Of a DNA stretch of 64,000 bases, positions 1-11,900 are shown piece by piece. Under the pieces are notes generated by a model. It worked only from the letters and a program-made list of their open reading frames with translations, was not told where the DNA came from and did not search any database. The position numbers were made by a program, and so were the translations under genes. The stretch is from contig CM074187.1 of assembly GCA_037179385.1 (NCBI GenBank), forward strand, positions 496,001 through 560,000. The letters are read 5' to 3'. The DNA is from Holothuria scabra (Eukaryota; Echinodermata; Holothuroidea; Aspidochirotida; Holothuriidae). Each line of letters begins with the position of its first letter. Position 1 is the stretch's first letter.

Positions 1-1710
1 TGTTGCATAATACTGCTCCTTAAAAGGAACTTGGAACTGGTCTGTTACATTTTACTGTAGATCAAAGTAACAGAGACTAGAAACTGCGTAATGTTTTATT
101 TTCTCAATATTAAAATGCAGGCAGATGTGATGAAATTTGTGTAAATAGGGCTTTGCATTTGAAATTTTGAGGGTATTGCTTCAAAGTTAAGTCACTGTAT
201 GAAATTTCATGGATGATGGGATAGCCAGACTAAGGTTATTTGGTGGATAACTTGACCCACAATAATTGGTATAACTCTCTAGAAATTTGTTTGTCACAGT
301 GTACTATACTGTGGTTACATCGTGATTGTAAACAGGATTGTAGCTAGACAGATTTATCTGGTTGACACCACAAGTGAAAAAGCCAACTAGAATGTACCTA
401 GGGAAACATGAAATGGTTGAAAAAATTGGGGTGCATCTGTGATTTTTTGGGCTGGTCCTTTTGTGAGCAAATCTAAGAAACTGCCTCAGAAGTTGCATTT
501 TCATCCAACCCCAGAACTATTCTTTATAGATTTGAAATTGAAGTTAGTTAGCATTGAGATGCCATTATTAATGAGGACATGTTGGTCCTGGACTCTTTCT
601 GACATGATGTACCCTCTCCTAGTCCGTCCACAAAATAGTTGTTGATAAACAATCAACAAGTGTTTTTAGAAGATTGTTGATAAACAGTGCTTGCTTTGCT
701 GTTGTCAAAGAACAAAAATCTACACTGTACTATGTAACAAAATCTTCGGAATTACTTCTTCAGTACTTCTGTCCAAGAGATTACAGTACCTTGCTCTTCT
801 CATATCTTTTGTATGCTAACTTGAAGGTAATCCTCGCATGCATTTGGCCTAGCTAATAAATGAATTTTATCTGCAAAAATATTTAGACAGGTAACAAAAC
901 AATTAACATCAATTGTTTTTAATTGTTTGTCCTGTCATTGGCTTAAACATTTTACCCTTGTGTTTATAAAACACCTTTTCCATTGTGCAGATTGTTTGGC
1001 TTGGCAAGTTTCCTGCTGTGTTGTTATAATAAACATATTGCCATTGCATCATATGCTATTTTTACATGAATATATAATGCTTGCCAGGAGTGTGTAGGTG
1101 TTTTACTTCATTATTCAACAACAGTGGAAACTATCATTTGTGAGAAAGTTTAAACTTCACTTAGAGTAAGAACGTAGAAGATTTAAATTTAACTTTTGCA
1201 TATTTTGTGTGCATACTCATGAATTGAAGTTTAATTACAGAAAACTACTCTCAGAATAGTTTAAGATTACATCTGTTTCATTTAATGAATTTTAGGGTGC
1301 ACAAGTATATATTTTATTCATGTACAGAAATTTATCAAATTTAACTCCAGTAAAAATTTGTAATTTATTGGGCATTTCAGCCCAGAGGCAAATTCTCTCT
1401 GATTGGCAAATAGCATATCATGCTTTCTTTCTCAATATTCTTAGATGTTTGTAGCAATTCAGAAAATAGTGATCCCCCATATTTAATATGGTAGATTGTC
1501 AGATTTCTCTTAGTTACTTCTAAAAATTTGTTCAAACAAAAGGGTGGGCTGGGTCACATGCATCTACTTGACAACAAAGAAAGTTTTGTAACAGTGATCT
1601 CTGATTTACAAAGTGATGCTTTTGCCCACTATTAACGTAACTGTGAACAGTCGGTGTGGAATTTCTTTTGGACTTTGAAATTCTTTGATTACCTTTTCTG
1701 TTCTTGACAG
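1..1710. other. AT-rich non-coding DNA, no gene recognised
   Basis: Short open frames here have no recognisable protein similarity and no convincing splice or codon signal. The stretch is AT-rich and CpG-poor like the introns further right. It may be part of a very long 5' intron of the ACO1 gene or the flank upstream of it. Confidence 0.5.
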
Positions 1711-1854
1711 CATTTGTAGTAATTTAAAGAATGCTCCTAACCCAGGTGGAGGCCGAGCCAAGGTGATGGATGGATGCCAGACCTGCCTGGAGATGTGCTA
1801 TCGGCTTCCAATTCATGACCCTGTCTGCCCTTTTCATCACCTTGCCTCTGATTG
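1711..1854 (+). other. Candidate orphan coding exon (unknown protein)
   Basis: A pyrimidine-rich tract ending TTCTTGACAG (1701-1710) is followed by a GC-richer island. One frame is open from 1712 to a TAA at 1862-1864 and the other two close at once. The frame reads through KVMDGCQTCLEMCYRLP and HDPVCPFHH, so it is rich in Cys and His. TTG|GTCAGT at 1852-1860 would serve as a donor; otherwise the TAA makes it a terminal exon. I do not recognise the peptide. It does not match the N-terminal part of aconitase that is missing from this window, apart from a chance-like PVCP. It could instead be a non-coding exon or a repeat fragment. Confidence 0.3.
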
Positions 1855-2333
1855 GTCAGTTTAAATGTTCTCCTTGCTTAAGCTGCCTTGCTTATTCACA
1901 AACTTAAATGCTTTTTTAAATTTTAACCAATGCTATTGTTAATTTTGTGTTTTAGAATAGATTGTGCTTTGTTTTGCTTTGTGTTTCAAGCATGGTATAT
2001 ATTTTCCTTTTACAAAGATTTTTTTTATGTTATAGAAGTTTTCAGTGCTTTTAAACACTGAGAAACTGCTACCACAGATTACATGCACCAAAAATGTCAA
2101 TTGCCTCTGCCATTGATCTGCAAGAAATGTATCAACCATGCTGTGTAGTTAGATAAGATGCACAAAAAGCCATGGAGTATAAATGATAGAATGTTTTGTA
2201 GCTGTTCTTAACACTTTGTAGACCTTTTCACTTTAATCCAAGGAAGTCATCCTGTTACTGATGTTATCACTATCAAATGTCATACACTTTTTACTGTAAA
2301 CTGTGCTCCTTTATTGTATGGATGCTTGAGATA

Positions 2334-2368
2334 CAGTACAGCTCACGTTTAATTGGACATGTCTACGC
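2334..2368 (+). repeat. Left terminal inverted repeat of the 5.3-kb element
   Basis: Begins CAGTACAGCTCAC directly after TA (2332-2333). The next ~22 bp (GTTTAATTGGACATG and on) is an imperfect inverse of 7586-7607. Confidence 0.55.
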
Positions 2369-3109
2369 GCAGAGCAAAGCAGAGAAAGGCAGAAACAAGC
2401 ATAGCAAAGTTGAATCACGAAGATACAAAAATGCCGCGCAGACACTGAGTATAATCCCCAATGTTCCTCTGCGCAGATAAACCTCATTGTGTTTGCACAA
2501 TAGTCAGAATATCGATCTGTATAGGTTTGCTCACTCTTTCCCAGTCGTTTTGAAAGAATATGAAAGTAATTCACGAACAGACAGCCTGCTAGAATTGCTG
2601 TGTTAGCGCTGGAAGGGTTACAGTAGAAGCAGCCTATGTTGTGATTTGCTACAAATGAACGGGGGAATCGTACCGTAGACCGGGAACTTATGCAATCCCG
2701 AAATTGTTAAACATGTCATGTGCGGTAAATGCTACGGCGGGGATTTCGTGTCTTTGAGTCATTTCGGCGGTCAACATTCAAATAAAAACATTAAGGGGAC
2801 CGCGATGTTCAAACACCACTGTCACGACGCTCAAAAAATCATCACGCCTACGAGAAAAAAATGTTTAAAATGTTAACGACCTCACGTAAGGTTTAGACAA
2901 TCTTTCATGTCATTAATTTATTTTAAAAATAGTGATACAACCTTTGCTTTGTGCGCAGCATTTTATTGAAAACGAGTGTGCCGCAACAAGCAAAAATAGC
3001 TGTGACCAGCTGGAAGAAAACAAATTGGTTAGAAAATTAGGCCTCAAACCCCATCCAACTTGTTCCATGTTAAGTACTGGCACGTAAGGTGCAAAGATAA
3101 CACTTGGTC

Positions 3110-3300
3110 ACACGGGATCAACCCGATGTTCCCGGGGTTCAATATTCCCAAGGTTCGATGTTCCCCGCCTTTGTACATCTTGATGATTTGTCATTGTTCC
3201 CTAGTTTCGTTATTCCCGGGGTTCGATGTTCCCAGAAGTGCGGATGTTCCCAAAATTAGGAAACATTGAGCCTCTGGATCAGCGAACCTTGGGAACAATG
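3110..3300. repeat. Degenerate short-period repeat, GGTTCGATGTTCCC motif
   Basis: Variants of GGTTCGATGTTCCC or its inverse GGGAACATCGAACC recur at least seven times in about 190 bp, for example at 3121-3170, 3211-3235 and 3240-3260, with more diverged and inverted versions such as GAACCTTGGGAACAATG at 3284-3300. Spacing is irregular. It lies inside the 5.3-kb candidate element and looks like a decayed tandem array of unknown function. Confidence 0.5.
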
Positions 3301-6300
3301 ACATAGCCCCGGTTAAACACATACATGGAATCAACCTATTTATATCTCCTTCATGCACATGCTGCCGTAATAATTTTCCTTGTTCTCTTTTCATGTCAGT
3401 TAACGTGAAATTTCTGCTTTTGTTTGTTATGATGCGATTGCTGTGGTTTCCTGTGTTTCATTTTCAAAGTCGCTGGGTTTAACAAAATTCTTTGGTTTTA
3501 AATTATGAAATTTAAAAAAATCTGTTTCAGTAAAACGTTAACTAAACTTCAGCAGTATTTCGTCCCAAATGTGACTTGTCCGCGTCCAGATAAAGTGGGT
3601 AGTTAAAAAATGTGGCTAGAAAAGGGGGCAAGGTGGACCAAATAAACAGGTGGAAAACTAATCCAGAAGGCAAAGCAGGAGACCAACTTTCAACAATAGC
3701 CAGGTAAGTTTAGCTCTTCTAATCCGATTACACGGGAAAGCCGCCGCAGCTTTGGATGCTCCTCAACACCAGACAAAATACCAGTAAAAAGGGACACAAA
3801 AGAAGGGGATGACTTAGCTTGATAGTACTTAGGTAGGATAAGTGAAGTTAAATATCACACTAGAAAATCGATTTGAGGATTGTGATGATAAAAGCACACC
3901 TAGACAAACTAATGAATCTTTTGAATAGTAGGCCAAATTTGTGTGTGTATTTAGATGAGTTAAAGTTGGCTATTGCATCACGTGAAACATCCGTGTTTGT
4001 GTGTTATCATTAAAACCCCATCTACTTATTATTAAACTGCCAACCTAGGGACCTAACATCACTCTTTCAAAATAAAAGTGGTCGAGTGGCCTAACTTGCC
4101 CGTATATCGGCAATCAAGCCTCTGTTGCCTTGTAACCTACGGGCGCAACGGAATGAGAAAATATATTTTTTACATTTTGGAAAATCGGTTGCTAAAGTGC
4201 GACCGATTTAAGATTTAGCAATGGAGTTCGGCGTTAGCGATGGTCGCTAAACGTAGGCCTATGTGAAATCAACCCCAGATTAAGTGAAGTTGTGGAAAGT
4301 GTTCTTACCTGAAGCAAAGATCATAATTATACTCCACACAAAAAAGTATGAACGGTATATATCCAACTTAGTAATCCTAGGCTTTAACCAATAAGCCTCA
4401 TTAGTCTCGGCGTGTGTCATTATCTGAGATAAACTCGACAGCCTACAAGTTACGAAAACAGCTGGTTAAGTCTACAACACAAGTTTAAGTAGTGCTCGTC
4501 CCTCTTGTTTACAAAACATAAATGCTAGCCAGCCCCGTTCTCCCACGGTCCACATTATACGGTACGTTAACATTTTGTGCACTTGGGTAAAATACATTTT
4601 CACTGCGCGCGGTAACGTTTGATATTACCACTGCACACTGTATGACGCCATGGTTGTCTAGAACTTTGGGCAGAGCGTCTAGCATTCCAGTCATAAAGGC
4701 GCCGCACTGTGACCTGACTAGGGAGTGCCCTGCATTTTTTTGCAGCAACCCAAGAGACCCGAAAACGAACTAAAATCCGCGAAACTTAAATGAGGAAGGG
4801 ATAAATATAAAAACCTACAGGTCATTACACATAATTTTCGATCTCACAGATTTTTTCTCATTTTCGGTCTTGCGATCCTTTTCGCAATTTCGACCTCATG
4901 ACCCCTTTGATCTCGTGAACCTGATTTTCCCTCTCGCGGTCATTTTTGGGATGCCCCTTTCCTCCCAACCATCGCCCGTTACGGTGACGTGTATCAATAC
5001 CCCTGCTCTTGTATCGGTTGCACTCGCCGTTAGAATATGTACTTCAAAAGAGAAGTACATTTTGCTTCCATGTGAAAGTTTATGCTTTTCAAGTTTTAGG
5101 CCTTACGGACTTTTGGAAGCTTAAATCAAATGCAAAGATGATAATTATTTTTTAGGACAAGTGCGACCATGCATGCGCTGGCTATGGGCTTGCCAATAAA
5201 TGGAGGCAGCTCTGTTCCCGATAAAACTGCTCATCGCGGCGAATCCCCATTTACGGGTTAAATTTTGATTGCAAAGTCTTTCAGTCTGATAAAGAGTATT
5301 GAATTTGATGCTGTTCACCAATTGAGAAATTTTTGCTTGCTAACTTTTGGAGCCTTATTTGATTGGAAAGTATTCCTTCACAATCAAATAAGAACAAAAA
5401 TGTGACCCTTTAAACCAAAAGAGAGAAAAAAACTTGTTGGAAAAAGTTATATCCCGCCTGTTTTTGTACCTCCACGCACTCTGTACGAAAGTTACACCCG
5501 ATTGCAGCTTCCATTTAAATTAGTTTACCAATATTCACCATGGCTGACACTTACACTCTCTCCCTTCTCCAAAGTAAAGTACGACCAGATCCAACCTGAC
5601 GATGAGTATGAAATTATTCTCACGTATCTGGGGATGGAGAATTTCCCTTCTATGGTTCAACCGTGACCTCAGGGCCTCCCTTGAATGTCACTTTACAATA
5701 TATCGTACATAATTGAGTAAAGCAATCATTTACATATTAACATAGCAGCGTACCGTATATTGCACCGAGAACTAGGTCACCTGCAAGGGTCATGATGAAC
5801 AATTACGTTGGTGCATGGGAATATACATGACTCATGCTTTTCGCGCGGTCAAGACTTTGACATGACAATTTGGCTGCCCCATAACGGGACGTTCACAGTG
5901 ATGCTTTAGGTAGGTAGATTGATCATTATCAAGGCTGTACAGACTAGGAAGGGGGTGGGGGGGGGGGGGTGCACCAGCCATTAATGTCAAAAAATGTCAA
6001 ACGAAATTGGACAGCTATTTGTCTCAGTCGGGCCCAGAGGAGCTTGAAAGTTAAACAGGTATGAAGTCGGTCAAAAACCACCGCCTCTTTCCAGTTGTGG
6101 CTCAGTGGCTTGTTTTCCCTTCTCCAACCAAAAGGTTTTATAATAACACTATGAAAACTTGTAGTCGTACTATTTTGGAGTGAAGCTTCGCGTTGACCGC
6201 AATAGGAAGAATGCGTCGGTCAATATTTGTACTCAGACACCTGACCCAACCATTCGTGAATCGCGCCGGTTACGATAGCGCGAAGTGAGAAAATAACATT

Positions 6301-7585
6301 TGAAATCTTTGTTTACATAACTGTTATTTTAACTGCATTTTCAAACTGCATTTTAGCGAGAAGCTGAAAATGTCCCACCCGCTTTACACTAAAACTGCAA
6401 GTAACATATGATCTAATTTTAGAAGGCCAACTGGTTACCGGTGAAGCCACAAACGCATAAATATTGGGTTATTCAGAAAATAAATCACTCAAAATTTGAA
6501 TTAAGGATAGATCTGCGTTGTCGAAATGGATTTCAGTTTGTTTCCGAAACAAAGTTAGCCCTTGTACTGTTGTAAAAGAGTCGCTCCGGTTTGGTACCCG
6601 TTTATAGGCTGTTATAGCGGTGGTTTCGGAAATAACTCTTTTAAGTGTTAGCTGGGCGGTAATTAAACACCAATATTCAGTTTAACATCTTTTTAAAGCC
6701 TTAGTAGAGAAACTTAAAAACGAAGGGCGGTGTGGATTTCTTTAGTTTCGGTGATAAATGCAAAGCGCGCGCCTCAAAATAAATTTCAGAAGTTATTTCC
6801 AAAATGTAGGAGTCTGGTTAATTTCGCCAATTCAGATTTTCTTAAAATGATTTGATTTAGTGATTGAGCCTTGGCGGTTGTTACACAGACAGACATAAGT
6901 GTCGGAGGGTTTAACTTTAATAAAATAAGTTCCTTGAAAGAGCTTTCAGGGTGTCTGTAGTTGCGAGATAAGTATTGAAATGTTTTGGTTGGTTTAGAAT
7001 ATGTTCGGGTATCATGATGATTTGAAAGTGCAAAACGTTTTCCTCGAGAAAGAAAACGTATGAAGGGCAGGTTGATTTTGTTTCTGGCCCGTGAACCCGA
7101 CCTCATGTTTGGCCTTGTAGACCCCGTCCAGCTTTTGGTTTCGCGCAACAATGGCGTCGCGGACGAGTGTAAAGTGGAACGGAACAGCACTTCTTTTTCT
7201 ATAATTTTTGTGGTGTTATTACGTTTACTATCGCAATATATTATCGTAGAAATAACTTGGAACTTCAAACAGTAAATATTTCCGTTGATATGACCATATT
7301 ATCAACTAGACTGCAATCTTAATTAAGCAGATCGACATATAGACACAAAGCCTGACAAAAGCGAGGCCAAGAAGCATTACTTGAAACGACTGAAAAATTC
7401 CTACGGTCATGGATTATATGCGATCCTACGTTTATATACTCAATTAATCCCCATTGAGAACAAATCAAGTGTAAGGAAGGTCTGTCGTTTCTGCGTTGAT
7501 GGTGCGCAGACACTGAGTATAGTAACGAAGACAACAAAGTATAGGAAAGAGTAAACACGCAGAGGAAAGTAGAAACAAGCAAAGC

Positions 7586-7620
7586 GTTGACATGATGGGA
7601 CTTATATGTGAGCTGTACTG
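7586..7620 (-). repeat. Right terminal inverted repeat of the 5.3-kb element
   Basis: Ends GTGAGCTGTACTG followed by TA (7621-7622). It is the exact inverse of the first 13 bp of the left end, with weaker similarity beyond. Confidence 0.55.
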
Positions 7621-7622
7621 TA

Positions 7623-8730
7623 GGCTTATCTCTCTATGTCAGGATACAACAAACACAAAAAGTCACTGGGTGTATCAAGAGACACTGATGTTTTTTTTTA
7701 TTGTTTTTGCTATAGTGCATACCCCAGATTCAAGCATATTAGTAATAGAGATAGTAAAGAAAAGTTTAGAGCAAAGATTAGAACACATCCCAGTCAAGGG
7801 TCAAATGTTTACACTGTACTGTTTGACCTGTATAGCCACACATGTCTACCCCAGACTGTCAAAATTCTCCCTTAAGTATACCTGTGCTTCTGCTGCCTCC
7901 TTTTTTTTTTTTATTGAGGCAAAGAATTGGCACTATCTGCAAAAAAAAAAATGCAACAACCTGTACTATGTTCAGGGTATAAATGTGTCGAGGCCATATC
8001 CATGCACTACAGTACCGTCTGTTGTGTTTCCAGCACATCACTGGCTGCTCAAAACACTTTTGATCAAGAAAAGGGATGCTATTGTCTGTTTCCAACTGTA
8101 AATTATGTTGTTATGTGGGCATAGGGATATTCCTAAATATGTTTGAGATTATGAAGCGGCCCCTTTTACACAGCCTTCATATGTGGTTGGATCTTTGCAG
8201 TGGGATTGTGTTATGAGGTTGGGTTGGAAAAATAAAAATGGTGTGTCAGAGACTGTTTCCCAAAACTTTTTGAGTAAGTACAAGCCTTGATAGAAGCATT
8301 GGCGAATGTTCTATCAGGCTGTTAGCTATGGCAAGCAAATGCCTCTCAACAGTAGAACAGAATGACCAAATTGATTTAACAGATTTGCCCCTGTATTAGA
8401 CATCAGACTCAATGGATGCATTGCTAATAGTAGAGTTGCGAGTGGCTCACACATTGGCCTCTTGATTCAAATATAAAATTTTAGCTCCATATCTAAAATT
8501 TATATTTGTACAGATCTTGTGGATAATTGGAGAACAAATAGATGTTATTATATATCAGTAACTTTGTTTTATCAGGTCATATAATTACCTGGATTACTTG
8601 GGTGATCTTTGACTTGGTTGTCACCAGGAAAAGGTTGACAGCCCCTGTTTGTTTCATTAGTGGATTAATGCAATATTTAGAAGATTTACTGTATAACAGT
8701 TGCTTTATGGTGTCATTCAGTCTCTAAACT
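7623..8730. other. Non-coding DNA, no gene recognised
   Basis: A 169-codon open frame begins inside the transposon end and runs to 8101 across homopolymer T and A tracts. It has no recognisable domain and no splice context. I treat the stretch as non-coding. Confidence 0.45.
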
Positions 8731-8945
8731 ACAGGCCTTGAGTTTAATATTTTCAAAGTGTGCTACAAATCATACTCCTTAGATAATTAAGGAGTGTGGT
8801 AGGTGTGCTGTTTTATCAAACTGTAACAGATTTATATGAGTTCCACATCTTTATCTGGGTGTGCCAAAAATCACACTCCTCACAGTAATTCAAGGTTAGT
8901 GATGGTGTGCCATTGCACTCGCATGCCTCACAATTCAAAACCTTA
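8731..8945 (-). repeat. Dispersed ~210-bp hairpin-bearing repeat, copy 1
   Basis: Inverted relative to the copies at 14500 and 37591. Shared landmarks are GGCCTTGAGTTTAA at one end, an AAGGAGTGTGGTAGGTGTGC block, a TCACACTCCT block and a GCACTCGCATGCCTC end. The ACTCCTTAG/TTAAGGAGT pair at 8776-8798 can form a hairpin. It is a short non-autonomous mobile element (MITE or SINE type); no class can be assigned. Confidence 0.55.
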
Positions 8946-11900
8946 AACAATTTTGGAGCAAGAGATTATTTCTTAGATTTCCTGTACTTTCAATAGGAAT
9001 TATTTTCCATGTTTATTCAGTGTCAGCCTTGAGACAATAAATGTTTCACATAAAAAGTACTCTGTGATGTACTTAATTACTTAATTCGTGATTTTAATGA
9101 TCAACAATTAAAAGTATTAGCTTGTATTTGAAAAGTTGATGATTTAATTTATATCATGATGTGAATGGGAACTGGCATTGTTTGCATGTCATTTCCTGCA
9201 ATAATTGGTATTGTAATTAAACATGCAGCACACTGCCACCCACAAATATTTGTGTGAATATTGGAAAGCTTCAGGAAATATTGAACTTAGATATGACCAG
9301 ATGAAAGGTTGGTCTTCAAAAATTCCAGGGATGTTTACAATAGCTAGTGTTAAATGGCAGTCAGTAGCACTGTAAGGTGAATCTTCTTCTGGACCTAACT
9401 GCTAACTGGCTGGATGTACATCATAAAACAAAACCTATCATGAACTTGTGTCTCCTATAATGCTCATTACCAAGATGTTTGATGGTTTCCATCAGTTCTG
9501 TAAAAGATATAATTTTGCTTGTTTTAAAGGCCTTTAGTGATCATATTTATACATTTTAGTATCATTTAAAGTTCCTCCCTCCCACATGTTCATTTTGTTC
9601 AGTTGTCATGGTTCAAAAGTCTCAGTTTGAAAAAACTTTCTGTTTGGCATTTGTGAAAGGATGTTAAGTGTTCATGAAAGGCAGAAGAAACTTTCCATGC
9701 TGGTTTTTGACATACTTTCTTCCTCTTTTCAACATCTGTTAAATAAGTATAGCCAACTATGCATCATGTCCATCAAGGGTAGAATTGTTTAAGGGCAAGA
9801 GCAGTCACCCCAGCCTTATTTTGGTAAGGTTCCAATTTTTTCACAATTTTTTTAATTCCCCTTTCCAAGAAACTTTTATTTTATTTCCTGACCTAACTCT
9901 ATTGCATATCAAGTGTAAAGCTTTGAGTTTCATAAATTTCACAAATCTGAGAAAAAGAAAAATTATGAAGAGACATTGATAAAATAGGATGGATTACCAG
10001 ATTATAACACATTGGCAGGGGAGGTAGAGGACTGGTTTTTTCCATTAACTTGGAAAAGTTTCTCTGGAAGCATGGGTAATATTTTCATTTTGGCAGTCAC
10101 TGGTTTTGCCCTTTTCTCTGCATAAAGTAGAAAAAAATATCTCCTTTTTCTGCTCAGTTATGTTTGTAAATCACCTCCTTTAATGCACTATACTTTGAAA
10201 AATTTGCTCGATTACTTTTGTGAGTCATTACACTGCAGTTAGATGTATACATTGTATAAATTTGCAACTAACAAGATTTCTCTCATAGTGATGAACAGTA
10301 CTGTAAACTAAAATCTACTGATCCAGCTGGGCGAAAATTGATGGTAGCAACAGTACATAGATCAGAACCTGCTGGTACTGCATACTTTAACTTGGTTTAG
10401 AATTTAATATCAGATCCTTCCCCACACTTCAGTTCTTTTCCAAGTGCCATGACCAGATGTGTCTGCTAAAAGGAATGGTAGATTTTTCAGGATAAGGTTG
10501 TCGTTTTGGTACACAACAGTGCCTTGAAAATTTAAAGGGGGAATGCAGTCAAACAATTTAATATTCCCAGGTATTCCAATTCATAAATGTTTCTTTTAAA
10601 CCATGTGACAACAGTTTTGTGTTTGTGAAAAATTGCCCCTTTGTTTACTAGGAAATTTTGTGGTCTGAAATGATATGAAAGATATTTGCACTAGAAAGAG
10701 GAGGTGATGTGTCAAAAATAAGTTTGGAGTGGCCACATTTTTCCTTTAACACAAAACTTCAGTTGATGCAAAATATAATCCAAATTTAGATGTTATACAC
10801 TTTCATCTCTTTGCAAAATAATGTATTGTATGTTAGGTATGGCTGGCATGTCATGTGTTCTGATATCTATTGAATTCACATAACAAACATCTGCTTACTC
10901 CTTGCTACATCTTAATTGCATTATTCTCATGCTCCAGTCCATGAGGATGAAGGCATATTTCAAGATGGTGGAACAGGGGGCATGGTGTCAGAAGTAATCT
11001 GATTAGGGTGCAGAGTAGGAGAACAATGCAATTTAGATGTATCAAGTGGTAAGTGTAGTCCCTCGTGAATTCACCCACCAGGAAGGTGGGGGGGGAAGAG
11101 AGTCAATATATTGCACCATATAATTGCAAAATGATTGTGGAGAGTCCATGCACTGTACTGTTGCAGAACATAAGATGTGGACTACGCTTTTATGACCTCT
11201 GACCTTCATCAATAATAGTCAGGTTCATCAAGCTATGAAGGTCTTGTTGTGGGATGAAAATTTCATCAGTGACTATCTAATTGCATTGCCATCACAAGTT
11301 GTTACAGAGTGTACACAATCTTTTGCTGGGACATGTTTAGAATTACTGCATCACATAATGGTGGTAACTTAGCAGCTTATTTATGGTTGTAATAGTGGGA
11401 ATTGGTCAAGGTAGAAAGAGCTTCCTGGTAGACCAAGAGTGGGTCGACAAAAACTAGTTTGACCGGCATTTGAACACCCAAACCCACTGACCCACCCAGC
11501 TCTCTGAAAAGCCTGCATTCCAAATCTCTGAAGTATTCTTCGTTAGAGAACACAAATTGACAAATAATTCAGCTCACCGATAACTACAATACAAATTCAG
11601 TTAAAGCGGCTCATTGAGTTGGTTCATGAAATTCCACAAATTTTTCAAACCTGCTCAGTTTTCTTCACATACCAATGACATTTGGTCAATCTTAGACAAT
11701 CCCCATGTCTTACATACAAATAACTGTTTTATGAGTGAGTACTTAACGGTTCAATTTGGTTTTCAAAAATTTGTGAACAGACACTTTTTCAAATTGTGCA
11801 CAAACCGTTACAGTCTGGACATTACAAAATTCAAACTTTTAAGCTTTTCCAGTAACTATTGGATTTGAAACTTGACTTATGCTATCTATAAGCATTGTCA

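Larger units (their letters stand above)
2334..7620. mobile_element. Candidate 5.3-kb Tc1/mariner (pogo)-like inverted-repeat element
   Basis: The left boundary reads TA then CAGTACAGCTCAC; the right boundary is its exact inverse, GTGAGCTGTACTG, then TA. This matches a TA target duplication with CAGT-type ends, as in the Tc1/mariner superfamily (pogo/Tigger branch). Similarity continues imperfectly for ~35 bp, and related purine-rich blocks (around 2369-2410 and 7560-7590, and the motif GCGCAGACACTGAGTAT near 2440 and 7503) recur near both ends. The interior has visibly more CpG than the flanks. No transposase was recognised inside. It may be a non-autonomous or composite insertion, or two related elements bracketing unrelated DNA. 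Confidence 0.5.

Noticed and set aside
5400..5668. ~86-codon stop-to-stop frame with KVKYDQIQPDDEYEIILTYL
   Set aside because: No ATG at a suitable place, no splice sites and no recognised family; length is not remarkable for chance.
7150..7200. ATGGCGTCGCGG start with good context, as a possible first exon
   Set aside because: The frame closes after 17 codons with no donor before the stop, and does not match the aconitase N-terminus.
6786..7268. 160-codon minus-strand frame in the CpG-rich segment
   Set aside because: No recognisable domain, composition like random translation, and it overlaps an equally unconvincing + strand frame.
7592..8101. 169-codon + strand frame
   Set aside because: It begins inside a transposon end and runs through T and A homopolymers (FFFF, KKK); no domain or splice support.
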